A DNA stretch of 51,066 nt from Poronia punctata (lineage: Eukaryota > Ascomycota > Sordariomycetes > Xylariales > Xylariaceae): contig MU401697.1 of NCBI GenBank assembly GCA_022579005.1, forward strand, positions 1 through 51,066, read 5' to 3'. Both the position numbers and the translations under genes were made by a program. Below, piece after piece: positions 10,337-23,189 of this stretch (its first letter is position 1; each line of letters opens with the position of its first letter). The notes under the pieces are model-generated. The model worked only from the letters and a program-made list of their open reading frames with translations. It ran no database searches and had not been told where the DNA came from.

Positions 10337-10877
10337 GCGTACTTGATATGTGCAAGCCACTTACCGGGGCGGGCCCCCACGCCCGGGATGGCGGCGGGGC
10401 AAGCAGGTTCAATCACGACCTCTGGCCGGTACTCTCTCGGGCTGAACTGATGCCGATTTCTGGTCGATCATCTCCGTTACGCCCGGCTCAACAAACTCCC
10501 GAGTGAACTGCCCTGACCGAGCTGGAAACCCACGATTTACCCATGTCCCTGGAAAGACGCAACCCACTAAAGTTCTGGTGCCTAGGCCACTTGGTGATCA
10601 CAAAAGAGTCGTCTGTTGTTGCAACCCGTACTTGTAATGTCATCGCCCTTATCAGACAATTACGGGTCTATGCATTTAACGAGGGACGCCACGACCCAAG
10701 ATAATCATGCATCTCCCCGCGCCTGGTATGCATACGTCGAGAAGCGTTTATCCGGTAAGACATCGAGTATAAGCGGTATGTAGACGCCTCTGAACCAATA
10801 GCGCACTTTCGACGTACCAACACAAAAATATTTCGAGGTGAAGGACTTCTAGCTTTATTATCAGATCACGTGTGATC
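10337..10877. other. Intergenic region between polymerase kappa and GNA1
   Basis: 541 bases of GC-balanced DNA with no supported gene. It must hold the 3' UTR of the polymerase gene and the promoter and 5' UTR of GNA1. The only site that stands out is the palindrome touching the GNA1 start codon. Confidence 0.7.
10864..10877. promoter_or_regulatory. GATCAC-GT-GTGATC palindrome ending at the GNA1 ATG
   Basis: A perfect 6-bp inverted repeat with a GT spacer. It contains CACGTG, the E-box core bound by basic helix-loop-helix factors in fungi, and the ATG follows directly. Whether it works as a DNA site, sits in the transcribed leader, or is chance is not shown. Confidence 0.4.
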
Positions 10878-11601
10878 ATGGCAGGGTCGCAGAGTCTCTT
10901 CTCAGTATCCCTCATCTCGGTTGGCATAATGAACAGCTTGCCCGACGGCTACGCCATCCGGCCTCTCTTTAGAGATGACTATGGCAAAGGGTTTTACGAC
11001 TGCCTCCGCGTCCTTACCTGGGTAGGCGATCCTACGGAGGCCGAATTCCTAGCGCGGTTTGACGAAATGGTAGCTGCCAAAGGCACATATTTCTTTGTCG
11101 TAATCGAGTACCAGGCACGTATTGTTGGGACTGGGTGCGTGGTGGTCGAGAAGAAGTTGTAAGTCAGGTGTCCCTGCTTTTACCCTCTACATACGAATTC
11201 CTCTGATCTCATGCAGCATCCACGCACACGGCAAATGTGCACACATCGAGGAAATTGCCGGTAAGTAAACTCTGAATGAGCTTTGATTTCCCCTGGCAGC
11301 CGGGTGACCGGGGGCTATATACTGTACACCTGCGGGCTTCCGTTACCTGCGAAGGGCAGAAAGGCTAGGATAACTACTGACTGACTCCGTGAAAGTGGCA
11401 ACCGAGCATCAGGGGAAGGGACTCGGCCTAAAAATGATGCAGGCCCTCGAGTCCATAGCCGTCGCTACAGGGTGTTACAAGAGCATCTTAAACTGTGGTC
11501 CGCGCAATGAAGCATTTTACCGCAAGTGTGGATATCACAACTCGGGGATCGAGATGTCACAATACTTCGAGGATAGCAAGGACTCCTATCGTCGTGGCTG
11601 A
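10878..11601 (+). CDS. GNA1: Glucosamine-6-phosphate N-acetyltransferase (three exons)
   Basis: A GNAT-fold enzyme that transfers acetyl from acetyl-CoA to glucosamine-6-phosphate, the second step to UDP-GlcNAc, the precursor of chitin, N-glycans and GPI anchors. It is probably cytosolic: no signal peptide or membrane segment. Exons 10878-11158, 11217-11260 and 11396-11601 give 176 aa, close to the usual 150-180. Landmarks are LPDGYAIRPLFRDDY near the N-terminus, RIVGTGCVVVEKKFIH, HIEEIAV, the acetyl-CoA loop HQGKGLGL (Q114 to G119), GCYKSILNC and FYRKCGY with IEMSQYF near the end. Introns (11159-11216 and 11261-11395) both start GTAAGT. The second has CTGACTGAC before its AAG acceptor. The ATG at 10878 is chosen because it opens a typical fungal leader (SLFSVSLIS); ATG 10929 is an alternative. 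No defect is seen. Confidence 0.94.
11159..11216 (+). other. GNA1 intron 1
   Basis: 58 bases, GTAAGT donor and ATGCAG acceptor. Splicing makes VEKKFIHAHGKC, matching the family across the junction. Confidence 0.92.
11261..11395 (+). other. GNA1 intron 2
   Basis: GTAAGT donor; CTGACTGAC (11378-11386) is the branch region before GAAAG. Splicing joins HIEEIA to VATEHQGKGLG just before the acetyl-CoA loop. Confidence 0.9.
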
Positions 11602-11995
11602 TAAGAAGGCGCCGCGGGGCATTTCGGACTGAGAAATGAGAAATATTCCCCGGCAGTCTGCTATTCTTTATGAAAATCGCTATGCCTACCTCTCCGGCCC
11701 GGTGGATAGACGTAACGCCGGAGGCCGAGATAATCAACAGGGGCACACTCGGGGTCACCGCACCCACTCAAACCTTTCTCACCTAACGTAGCGAGACTCT
11801 GCGCACTCCAAGCCTATTTATGTGCTTTACTGTTCCATTCCATTCCATTTGGCCGGTGCGGGCCCGTCGGTCAGCGACCATAATTCACTAGTGTAGCCTT
11901 GCCTATGGCTGGGCAAAGCCGAATTCTACGTCGTCTCTTACATGGTACCGCATATCTTCGTCTACGCTTACGCCTACGCTGCAGGTAACTGGCGT

Positions 11996-12007
11996 CCCCC
12001 CCCCCCG
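11996..12007. repeat. Poly-C tract
   Basis: About a dozen C residues followed by GGGT. Likely length-variable. It mirrors the poly-G tract at the left margin of the same island. Confidence 0.8.
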
Positions 12008-12018
12008 GGTCTAGGCTC

Positions 12019-12037
12019 TCTAGTATAAAGTACTAGA
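12019..12037. other. Short hairpin TCTAGTA/TACTAGA
   Basis: A 7-bp perfect stem with a TAAAG loop in the gene-free part of island 2. Function unknown. Confidence 0.45.
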
Positions 12038-12272
12038 CCACGACGGCCGACCAAGAGTTAAGCAAATTATATAAACCGGGCTGCTCGACCGCATAGGGGG
12101 TAAATTGTGTGAAGTCCCTTCTTTGGTTACCCCAACTGGGTAATGGAGCTATTTAACATGCGCGTTTTCCCAATGCCTAGCTGTCCTCCACCTAGAACTC
12201 CCTTTTTACTGTACATTGAAAATAAACCGGAATAGAGCAAGCAACCAACGAATCACAACCCTCTAGAGCTCG

Positions 12273-12293
12273 CGCCTTTAAATGCTAAAGGCG
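12273..12293. other. Short hairpin CGCCTTTA/TAAAGGCG
   Basis: An 8-bp perfect stem with a five-base AATGC loop. There is no U-run typical of a terminator. Function unknown. Confidence 0.45.
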
Positions 12294-13423
12294 TGCAGCC
12301 TAAGCCGAAGTGAGAAACGGCATCCTTTTGTCCCACTGATTCCATGTATTGATGCTTCCCCCCGATCCCCTACCAGGACTTTGAAAGGCTCTTCCCAGCT
12401 GACCAATGTCGGACTAACGTCTGACTGACGTCCCGTGTGACTTCTGACTGCTGAGACGAACATGTGTTAGAAGGGTAGGAAAGCTACAGACCCATAGCCT
12501 GCGATATCCTCCACGAGGCCACTCACTAGTCCGGCGTTGGGGCGCCCTTTTCATAGATGCCGGCTTTATGGTTTAAAGTGGTAAGTGATGAACTGCTGTG
12601 TGCATATAGATCATGTCGCGCCACTCGGTCCCCGCGATGGTTATCTACAAGCAACGGTATATATGTTAGTGGTTGATCGTCACTTTCTAGTCTAGGGCGT
12701 GAGGGTGTACTCTGGGGACGCACCTGACTTGTGAGACCGGAACGTGTCACGGTTTGATGTATATGAGTGATATGAGTGGTCGTTGGTGCTCGTTCTCGAG
12801 GAACTACCGTGGGAGGCCATATTCCCTGCAGCCACAGCTCAAGTGATCTTTATGTGCCGGGAGGTCGGATAGTGAGGGTCAACAGGGATGGGATGGTTGT
12901 AGGTTTAGGTATGTGCTTTGATGAAGGCTCGAATGTCCACAAGGTTTATTCAGGCAATCTTGGAACTCTCACTTGTTTGTAAACTACGGCCCAGTGCACT
13001 TGAGGAGATGTGAGCAAAGGTTGACGACAAAATAACAAGACGGAGGGTTGACTGAGGCATCATACATCCTTATAGACCCAGGACGATGACCCCCCAGGAC
13101 TTGTCTCCTTTACCCACAGATCTGTGGGAAATCATGGAAAGAAGAGAAGTTGCAATACACCACAGCGCAATAAAGCAAATTCGATATTCCCACCGGTGAA
13201 GGCCGGGCTGGAAATGGCCAAGCCACAACTTGTGCGCCAGGCATATGCGTAGGCGAAATGAAGGCATTTAGCACAAACGAGCAATATTGACACAAGGCCG
13301 ACAATATATGCGCAGTAATGCTCAAGGACTCGACATGTGTGACTCAACTGAAAGGTCATGGTCCATGGTTTACCAGAGATGCCTGGGGGCGTTCAAGGCA
13401 GCAGCGGTCATAGTGGATAGACC

Positions 13424-13441
13424 GGGCGGGCGGGCGGGCGG
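13424..13441. repeat. (GGGC)n microsatellite
   Basis: About four GGGC units in a row, the most GC-rich tract of the window. Confidence 0.8.
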
Positions 13442-14259
13442 TTCTAAGTGAAATACTATACTAGAGGAAAAATGCGTCACGTCAAACGACTACCTTAGGT
13501 AGTCATCTACCCATTAACTTGGTAGGGCAGATACTATAACCAAGGAAGAGGGTACACCGAAATAACAGGTGAATGGATGGCGAGTTTTGCCGGGTGCAAG
13601 TTTGCAGACATACAGATTGACAGAGAGATGTATCGGTCCTACACATCGTAATAATCCTTGGTAGGTTGACTCTGGGCGCAAGCAGGGGCGGGCAAAAGGG
13701 CAAGACTGGATAGAGTATGCCTACCTATACCTCAAATAGCCCATAGACTGTATGTATACGCTGGCTACGATACCAACCCACCACCCCTCCTATTGTAAAT
13801 ACATACCTCCTCAGCGCTTATAGTGAGCATTGAAGACATGGTTTACGGCTATTCAGAATGTGCAAAACGGCTTAACTGGCACGAATGAAAAAGGGCACAG
13901 TATGCGATAGCAAGACTTTACTGAGGAGGGTGGCGCAAACATCGTCCTCAGAACGCTTCTCGTCTTTTAGTTGCGGCCTTTTTTGCCACCGCGCACATTA
14001 CACCAGGTCACGAGACTTGTGACTGTGACTGACTAACGATGTCATCCAATTGAGCATTAAACAACCCTGGGTTTAAAAAACAGGCATGCTAGGACAATAC
14101 TTATTAGAACTTAGCAATATAGCTAAAAAAGCTAGTATAACTTAATATAAGGAAATTTAATTAAAAGCTTAACTATAAGCTTAAAAAAACATATAATAAC
14201 TTTTATATAGCTAAAAATATACTTATAATAAATAAAAATAAACTTTTTAATATATTAAA

Positions 14260-14264
14260 AATTA
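14260..14264. repeat. Target-site duplication AATTA, left
   Basis: Identical to the five bases directly after the right LTR of family A. It marks the insertion point. Confidence 0.75.
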
Positions 14265-14653
14265 TGTTAAAATTCTTTTTAATAATTTTAACTTTTTTAA
14301 CTATATTAAAACTATTAAAACGTAAATATCTTATAAATATAAATATTTAATTTTTTATATATTTATTATTAATTATATTAAACTTATTTTATTAAAAAAG
14401 TATATATATAATATATATATATAATATATAACTAATATATAAAAAATACGCGTTTTTTTTAATATTAAATATATAGTAAGTATATAGTTTTTTATATTGC
14501 TAATAAGTTTAAATTATATTATAAACTTTTATAGCTATATAAACTTGCTAAAAAAAGTTTTTTTTAACTTTTTTTTCTTTTTAGTTAATTAAGTTAATAT
14601 AGTACTATTAATAGTAATATATTATAATTATATTTATTTTAGCTAAACTAATA
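14265..14653 (+). repeat. Family A left LTR
   Basis: Shares with the right LTR such blocks as AACTATATTAAAACTATTAAA and AATTAAGTTAATATAGTACT. It is the more heavily mutated of the pair: where the right copy has TATGTGTAG, CCCTAGC or GCGTTAAAC, this one has the AT version. Confidence 0.85.
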
Positions 14654-17600
14654 CTAATTAGTAGTTAAATTAGCAACTATAAAAAAGTTAAGTTTAAAAA
14701 TAAAAACTATTATTATACTTGCTTTTTATTTAACTTAAAGTTGCTTTTGCTTTATATTGCTTTTAAAACTTACTATATTTAAGTAAATAATAAATAAAAG
14801 ATTTAATTTAAATTGTTATATAACTAGTTAAAAAAATAAAGTAAGCAAAAAAAGCTATGCTAAATTATAGTAAACATTTATAAGTTATATACTAATAAAA
14901 TAAAAAATAGTAAGCATTTTTACTACTTTTAATTTATAGCTAATTTAAAAACTAATTAGTATTAATTTATAATAGTATTATTATTATATAACTTTAGTTT
15001 ATTTTTTTAAAAAAATTTAAAAAACTAATTATATTAAAAAGCATATTATATATAGTAGTTAGTACTATTTTACTTTAATACTACTTTTAATAATAACTTA
15101 AATTAACTTAAATTTTTTTAAAAAATAAGCATAGCTATTTATTTGTTAAAAAGCATATTATTTTTAAAAAATAAAGTATAAAAAGTATAACTTTAAATTA
15201 CTAGCAAAAAACAAGCTAAATATATACGTTTTATTTAAAATAACTAAGTACTTATATACCTTTTTAATAGTAAAGATTTTTTATAAGCTATTTAAAAAGA
15301 TTTTAAAAAATAAATATATTAGCATTTTAATAATATAGTATATATAGTATAATATTTATTATCATTAGTACTATAGCAAAAAAGTATTAATTATAGCTTA
15401 ATTTAAAGCTATAATATAATAAGTAATAAGTTGCTTACTATTATAAATAGCAACGTAACTATTAGTAAAGCTTAGTACTTTTTTTATATATTTTTAATTT
15501 AAAAATAAAAACTTAGTTTTACTTTTATATTTATTAATAAAAAGATTATAAGCTAAAATATGCTTAAACTTAAAACATATTTTAAAGTATTTATAACTAA
15601 CTAAAAAGCTTAGGCTTTTTAAGCTTTTTAAAGCACTTAATTTACTTTTTAACTTTTTTTAACCTTTTAAGTATTATAAGCTATATAGGCTATATATACT
15701 TTATATACTTTTTAGCTTTTTTAACTAATAAACTTTTTACTTACTAGTAAGCTAGTTATATTTTAATAGTAAGCTGCTTTTACTATAGCTATTAAGTATA
15801 AAAACGTTTTAATTTTATATTTAAACTTATAAAGATTTAATGCTATTTTGCTTTATAATTTACTTTTAATACGTTTAATAAATAATACCTTTTTTATATT
15901 TAAAAAATTACTATATTTGCAAAAATATAGTAAAAAAACTAAAATTATATAAGCAAGCTTTATAACCTATTATATAATAAAATATAAATTTTTATTAATA
16001 TATGCTGCTAAATTAAAATAATAAAAGATTAGTATTTAGCTATATTTTAAATACTTCTTAATAACTACGCTAAGCAATACTTTATATAGTAAATTAGCTT
16101 TAATAAGTTATAAATAAAAATATATTTTAAGTTAAATTTATATTTTAATAATATTATAAATTAATTTTAATACTTTATTAACTAAACTATAATTATATAT
16201 TAAAATATTTAAAAAAAAACTTAAACAAAACTTTTATAAAAGCTTTTAACTTTATAATTAATAAGATTATAAAAGCTTAGCAAGTACTTAGTACTATATA
16301 TTAAAGTAAAATTTACTTAGTAATAAACATAGTACGCATATATAAAAGTATATTTAAGTTTAATATAGCACTTATTTATTAAAAGCTAACGTTTAAAAGT
16401 TTATTTTTTAACTTTTAAGCATATTTTTAAATAGCAAATAATAATAAAAGTAGCACTCTATTTTATATAAATTACTAATATAATTATTATAATTATAATA
16501 AAAATAATTTAATACTATATTACTTTTGTTTTAAAAGTAAATTAAACTTATTAAAGCAAAAGTATAAGTATTTTATATATAAAAAATAGTTATTTTTTAA
16601 CTAATTATTTAATTAAAAATAATATAAAGCAAAACGTTTGTTTTTTACTACTTATAAGATAATTTATAGCTATAAACTAAATATTAAAATATTTTTTTAA
16701 TATTTAATAAATATAAAAAGTATTTTTAAAACTGTTTTTAATTTAAACTTAAATTAAAATAAATTTAATAATAAAATAGTAAAAAATTTATTTAGTTTTT
16801 AATAAACGCTATATATATATATTATATTATAAGCAAAAATATATAATAATTTAAAGCTAAAACGCTAGCAAATTAACTTGTTTTAAAAAATCTATATAAA
16901 ATAAAATATTAAAGCAAATTATAAAATATAAAAGCATTTAACTATTTAATAGTTAAAAAAGCATAGTTAAAAGCATATTTATACTTAAATTTAAAAGTAA
17001 ATATGATATAAAAACTAAGCAAAGTTTATATTAAATTTAGCAGTAATAGTATTATTAAAAGTATTAGCATAATTTAAACATAAAACCTTTTTAAAATAAC
17101 TATATATTATATTTTAAATACGCTTACTTTTTTTTTATTTTTATTTTATAATATTAATTATATTAATGCTTATTTTAATAATACTAAAAATATTATTATT
17201 TAAAGCAATAGTAATATAATACTAGTTATTTATAAATAAAAATATTTATTTTTTAATATATACTTTAGCAAAATAATTATATATTTTATTAAAACTAAGT
17301 TATGCTAGCTTTATAAATAATTTAAGCACTTTAAAGCAATAAAACTAAAATAAATATTAACTATTATAAGTTATAAAGTTAATTAATTTATTTTTTAAAA
17401 AGTTTAAAAATTTTATTTTTATTACTAAATATATAACTTTGCTTTTAAACATTTTAAATTTACTTTAAAAAATAACTATAAATTTATATATAAAGTTATT
17501 ATTAATATAGTTTAAATTAATAAAAAACAGGTTTTTTATATTATTAATTTAACTATATTATTTTAAGCTATAACTTTTTTTTAAACAATAAAAGCGTATA

Positions 17601-20113
17601 AAGTATAAAATATACTTTATAAGTACTAAATTAATGTTTACTAAAAACTACTTAGTTATATAATATATAACTTTAGTACTAACTTTGCTTTAAAAAAGTT
17701 TTAAACTAATACTAAAATTATAAAAGTTATATGCAAAAAAATGCTTATTAAAGCATATTAAGCACTTAGTAAAATTAAATATATATATATTTTTTATACT
17801 ACGCTTTTAATATTATTAAAAAAAGATTAGCTACTAAAATAATAATAAATTAATTTTATAAATAGTAGTAAAAGCCTTTAATAATACTATAAAACTTAAT
17901 AAACTTATATTTACTTTATTAATATTTAATATTTATTTATAAATTAATAATAATTTATTACTATTACTTAAAATTATTTAATATATAAAAGCTATTTAAA
18001 ATAAATAAGCAAAAATAAACATATTATATACGCTTAATACTTTAAATAGCTTTAATTTACGTTTTATTTTTACTTTTCCTTTATAAAGCAAAGTTTTTAT
18101 TTAGTAAAAAAAGCAAAAATAAAATAGTTTTTTTAAAGTTTAATTAATTAAAAGCAAAAATATTATTATTAATATAGTTAATAAACTAATAAAGTTTTAT
18201 TATACTTAAATAAAACTATATTAATATATAAATAAATTATTAGTAAATATAAACTAAACTAACTATAAAGCAAATATAAATTTAAATATACTTTTAGTAA
18301 AAGTAAAAAACTTATAACTTCTTATTACTTTAGTAGTTATTTGCTACTTTTATAAACAACTAAAAAAAAGTAAAATAATAGTTATTATATTATAATACTT
18401 TTTAATAGTACAATTTAAGTATATAATAACATTAAAAACGTACTTAAACGCAAAAAAAAAAGCAAATTTTTAATTATTATTAAAGCTATAAAATAAAAGC
18501 ATTATTTTTACTTTTAGTTTACTTTTTAAAAGATTTAACGCTTTAAAAATTAATAATTTTTTAAATATAAAAATATTTAAGTTTATTTATTTTAACTTTA
18601 AAATGTATTTAAATATTAAGCTATTTTTATTTTATATAGTACGTAAAATTAAAAGCAAAACTACTTAGCTTTATAAAAAATTGTAACTAATAGTTTAAAG
18701 CTATATTAATTATAAAAAAAAATTATTTTATATTAAGCTTTTATTATTTAATAAATAAGTTAATAAATTATACTTATACTTATATTATTTTTAATTTAAA
18801 ACTATAATATTTATAGTAAGCTAAAAAATATTATATAAGCATATATATTGTTAAAAAACACTTCTTTTTATATTATATATATATGCTTACTTATTAAACT
18901 TAAAAAAAAGTACTTTAAAAGTACTATTTTTTAATTACTTTCCTTTTTTTATAGTTTAGCTAAATTTAGTTTATACTAGTTTTAAACTTATTATAAACAC
19001 TACTAAAATTAATTTAAAATAATAACTTTAACTTATAGTTTTTGCTTATTATTTATAAAAAGTAAATATAATAAATTTAGCATTATTATAATATAAATAA
19101 ATAATATTTTATTATTTCCTATACTTATATTTTTAGCTAAAAAAATGTAAATTTATTAAAGCTAAATTTAAAGCAAAATAAAAGTAATTTTTTAATAAAA
19201 AATAAATAATTAAGTTTAATAGTATAAAAGTTATTTTTTAAAATAGTAAAATAATCTTTATATAAAAAAGTTAAGCAAAAAATCTAACTAAAATTAACTT
19301 TATTTTAGTTAATGCTTTTTAGTAATATATTAGCTAAAAGGTATATAGTATATATATTAGTAGTATTTATTAACGTAAAGCTATATTTAACTTATTAATA
19401 GCTATATAAGTTATTAAACTTATAAAAAATAATATTTAAGCGTTAAATAAGTAAATAAACTAGCAAATTAAAAATAAGCACTATAAATTAAAGTATATAC
19501 TTTTAAACTTAATAAAAGCAAAGCTATATATTTTTATTAATAGATTATTTGCTAATAATATTAACCTAAGCTTTTAAATTAGTTTTATTATTATTTTTGC
19601 TACTAAATTAATTTTAAATTATAAGTAAAACAAATATAAAATTACTAGCAATATTATTTACTAAAGCTTAAGTAAATATAAGCGCGTTATTTAATTTATT
19701 TTTGCTAGTAAACTATATAATATAGTTAAAAAAGTTAATAGCGTTATTGCTTTATATATTACTTTATACTTAATTTTTAAAGTACTTAAATTATTTTTAA
19801 AATTTTTAGTATTTTATACTAATTTTAAGTTATTTTATTAATGCCTTATAAAGCTTAAAAGTACGTATAAAAAACGCTTTATAATTAACGTAATATTACT
19901 ATAAAAATCTTATAAAAAAGAAATTATAAAAGTATATTAAATTAATAAAAAAATAACCTTGCAAATTTGTTTATAAAAAAAACTTTTAACTAAGCACTTA
20001 AGTCTTTTATTATAATAAATTAAATATAAATAAAAATTAAAGCAATAATAAATTGCTTATAAGATAAAAATAAAAGTATAAACAAATAAAAATATAGCTA
20101 AAAAAATAGTAAG

Positions 20114-20498
20114 TATTATAATTTCTTTTAATACCTTTAACCTTATTAACTATATTAAAACTATTAAAATGCAAATATTTTATAAATATAAATATTTACT
20201 TTTTTATATATTTATTATTAATTGCGTTAAACTTACTTTATTAAAAAAGTATATGTGTAGTATATGTATATAGTATATAACTAGTATATAAAAAATATGT
20301 GTTTTTTATACATTAATATGTAGTAAGTACGTATTCTTTTTATATTGCTAATAAGTTTAGATTATATTGCAAACCTTTATAGCTAGATAAACTTGCTAAA
20401 AAAGTCTTTTTAACTTTCTTTTGCTTTTAATTAATTAAGTTAATATAGTACTATTAATAATAACGTGTTATAATTATATTTACCCTAGCTAACTAACA
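20114..20498 (+). repeat. Family A right LTR
   Basis: The less decayed LTR. It keeps several G and C bases (TGCAAATAT, ATTGCGTTAAAC, TATTTACCCTAGC) that are A or T in the left copy, and it still ends in CTAACA. Confidence 0.85.
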
Positions 20499-20503
20499 AA
20501 TTA
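20499..20503. repeat. Target-site duplication AATTA, right
   Basis: Matches 14260-14264 exactly. Chance identity is possible in AT-rich DNA, but the position directly at both LTR ends argues for a true duplication. Confidence 0.75.
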
Positions 20504-23189
20504 TAATAAATCATTATAGACTTATAAATAATATAAATAGTAATTATAAATTTATAAATACCTTATAAAAAACAAAATAAATATAGCTTAATTAATAAAG
20601 AAATATAATTTTATAAAGTAAATTTAAAACACGGTATTTAACCTTTATTACTTTTATTATTATAAGCTTAAAAAGGCTTAAAGTTTTAAGATAATATTTT
20701 AAAAGCTATTAATATACTTATAAGCACTTTATTAAATAAAATAGCACGCTTTAATTATTTGAAATTTTTTAAACCTTGCTTAAAAAACTAATTAAAAATC
20801 TTATAAAATTAATTAATAATTAAAAGTATTTAATTATAAAGCTTAAAATGTATAAAGTTATTAAATGCTTAATAAGTATTAAGCTATTTAAAAAGAATTA
20901 ATAAAGCGCTTAAAAATAAATATAAATACTAAGCTAATATTTTTTGCTTAAAGTATAAAGTAGCTATATTAAATAACACTTTAAAATATTAAATAATAAT
21001 AGTAAATTTATATATATAAACTATATTTAAAAAGTAACTAACATGTAAAAAATTAATAAAAGATTGTTTATAACGTTTAATAAAAAGTATAACTAATAAA
21101 AAATAATAGGAAAACATAAAGCTTTTATATTATTTTTAATAAATAAAAGAAAAGGTTATAAAGCTTATAGTAAATTTTTAACCTTTAGCTATAATAAAAG
21201 CTTTAATTATTATAGCAATGCTATATTAACAAAAAGGCTTTATAAAAACACTTTTATAACTTCTTTAAACATTAATATATTCTTTTTTAAAAAGGCTAGC
21301 AGCAAGTTTATAATATTTAATTAAATTTAAAATATAGTGAAATAAAATAAAAAATAACTTTAAACTAAAATAAAACTTAAAGCCTATAAAGCTATAAAAG
21401 CTAATATAAAAAAGTTAAAATTTATAAAAAGCTTATAAAAAGCAAAGAAAAGGTAATTAAAATAAGTTTTTATTTATACTAGCTTTAAAGCTACTAAATA
21501 ATATAAAAGAGTTATATCTTTTTAAAAAACTTACCTATTATTAATTTTTAATTCCTCATTATATTTTTAATAAAATGAACTTTTTTTATAATATTAAAAA
21601 TGTATTTAATAAAAGCTTAATATATACTAGTAATATTATTAAGAATTTAAATATATAAAGGTATAACTATAATAGTTTAAAGTAGTTTAAATTTTTTTAC
21701 TTTTTACTTTTTAATTTAAAAGTATAGCTTATTATGTAAATTTTATAACAAATTTTATTTTATTTTAAACTTTAAGTTAAAAAATAATTAATAAAATATA
21801 AAGCTATTTAAAAGCTACTTTTAAAAAATAAATAAGTTATAGCTATACTATATATAAAATTAGTATAAATAATATATTTTAAAATATTTCCTTTTAAATA
21901 TAAATAAAGAGTTTTTTATACCTAAAAGAATATACTAATAAAATATATTTAAAATCCTAGCGTTGAAAGTAAATTTTTATATAGCATTTTAACTTAGCTA
22001 TTTAAGTCTTAAAAAAATTTATTACTTAGTTAGCTAAGCAAACTAAAAGTAAAAATTAAGTAAAAGAATTTTAAACTAAAACATTAAACTAAGAGATTAC
22101 TTAAGTTATATATATTAAAAGCTTAAAAGCTAGGTTAATAAAGCCCTAACAAAGTAACTAAAATGCGTATTTTAATATATTGCTATAAACTAGTATTTAT
22201 ATAATAAAGGTATTAAAAGTAACGTATTAATGCTTTTTATAACTAAAAAATAGTTTAAGCATATATTTAATAATTAATTATTAAACTTTAAACTAAGTAT
22301 AGTATTAAAAATGTATAAGTTATTTATATTAGAAATTAAAACAGTTTATAACAAGTAAAATATTATAATTAAATTAAATAAGTAATTATTATAGTTATAT
22401 AAAGTTAAAACTATTTAATTAATAAAGAATTTATTATATTAAAAATTTTAAATTTAAATACTTAAGCTTAAAATAGCACTAATAAATTGTTTAGCTAAAT
22501 AGTTAAAAGGCGTGCTTAGTATATAAAAGCTAATATAAAGCTTTTTAAGAGCTTATAAGTTAAAATTAATAAAACTATTATATATTTAGCAAATCAATTA
22601 TTTAAGTAGATTAAAAAAACGTTATATAAATGATTTTATACTTATTTTAGCGCTTAAAATAGCTATTAAAACTAGAAATCTATATATAAAGTATTTAAAA
22701 GTTAAAAAAATATAAAGCATTTATTTTTATTATAAACATAAAAATAAGAAAAACTTTTAAAATTAAGCTTTAAAGCTTAAATGAGTTACTTTATTTGCTA
22801 TAAGTTAACTGATATATATTTAATTTAAAATTATTTAATTGTTTATATAATTTATACTAATAATATAAAATTTGATAAAAACTACACATTTAAAATAAAG
22901 CTTAATAAAGTAAACAAAAAGCTTTAAATATTTAATTATAATCTTTTTATTAATCCTTTAAATAAATCCTTTATTTTTAAATTTAAGTTTTAAAGATTTA
23001 AGTTTTATAAAAAAAAGATGTTTTAAAAATAATTTAAATATAACTAATAGTATAAATAATAAGCAAAATTTTAAAAATATCGCAAACTTTAAGTTTAATA
23101 TAACTAATCACTTTTATATTAACTTTAAATTATAACTTTATTTTATATTTTTATATTTATTTTTAAATCCTATAATACTTATAATAATT

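Larger units (their letters stand above)
11602..14100. other. 2.5 kb of GC-balanced DNA without a recognisable gene
   Basis: Open frames here are all short (at most about 100 codons), lack family motifs, and cannot be joined by convincing splice sites into anything I recognise. It contains simple repeats (CCATT units near 11835-11847, poly-C near 12000, GGGC units near 13425-13440) and small hairpins (12019-12037, 12273-12293). It could be GNA1 3' UTR plus a non-coding transcript, a decayed gene, or a lineage-specific gene with short exons. Confidence 0.6.
14265..20498 (+). mobile_element. RIP-decayed LTR retrotransposon (family A), complete with LTRs and target-site duplication
   Basis: Two direct repeats, 14265-14653 (389 bp) and 20114-20498 (385 bp), align along their whole length with mainly C/T and G/A differences. 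They are flanked by identical 5-bp AATTA (14260-14264 and 20499-20503), the target-site duplication of a single insertion. TG survives at the start of the left LTR and CA at the end of the right one; the partners read TA. The total length of 6.2 kb fits a Gypsy or Copia element. The interior has no open frame left. Plus orientation is inferred from the purine-rich AAAAAAATAGTAAG just before the right LTR and the A-rich plus strand. The superfamily cannot be told. Confidence 0.88.

Noticed and set aside
9769..10416. Open frame of 215 codons on the minus strand
   Set aside because: Antisense to the last exon of polymerase kappa; no recognisable domain, and the plus-strand UBZ finger explains the region.
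10394..10420. GGTTCAATCAC as a possible tRNA B box
   Set aside because: The last bases do not fit, no A box or acceptor stem is found upstream, and no cloverleaf can be drawn.
12776..12982. 68-codon open frame in the gene-free part of island 2
   Set aside because: Short, no known motif, no splice partners, and no supporting context; length is expected by chance.
13070..13359. Three overlapping minus-strand open frames of 65-75 codons
   Set aside because: Different frames over the same DNA, partly hydrophobic but without family similarity; treated as chance.
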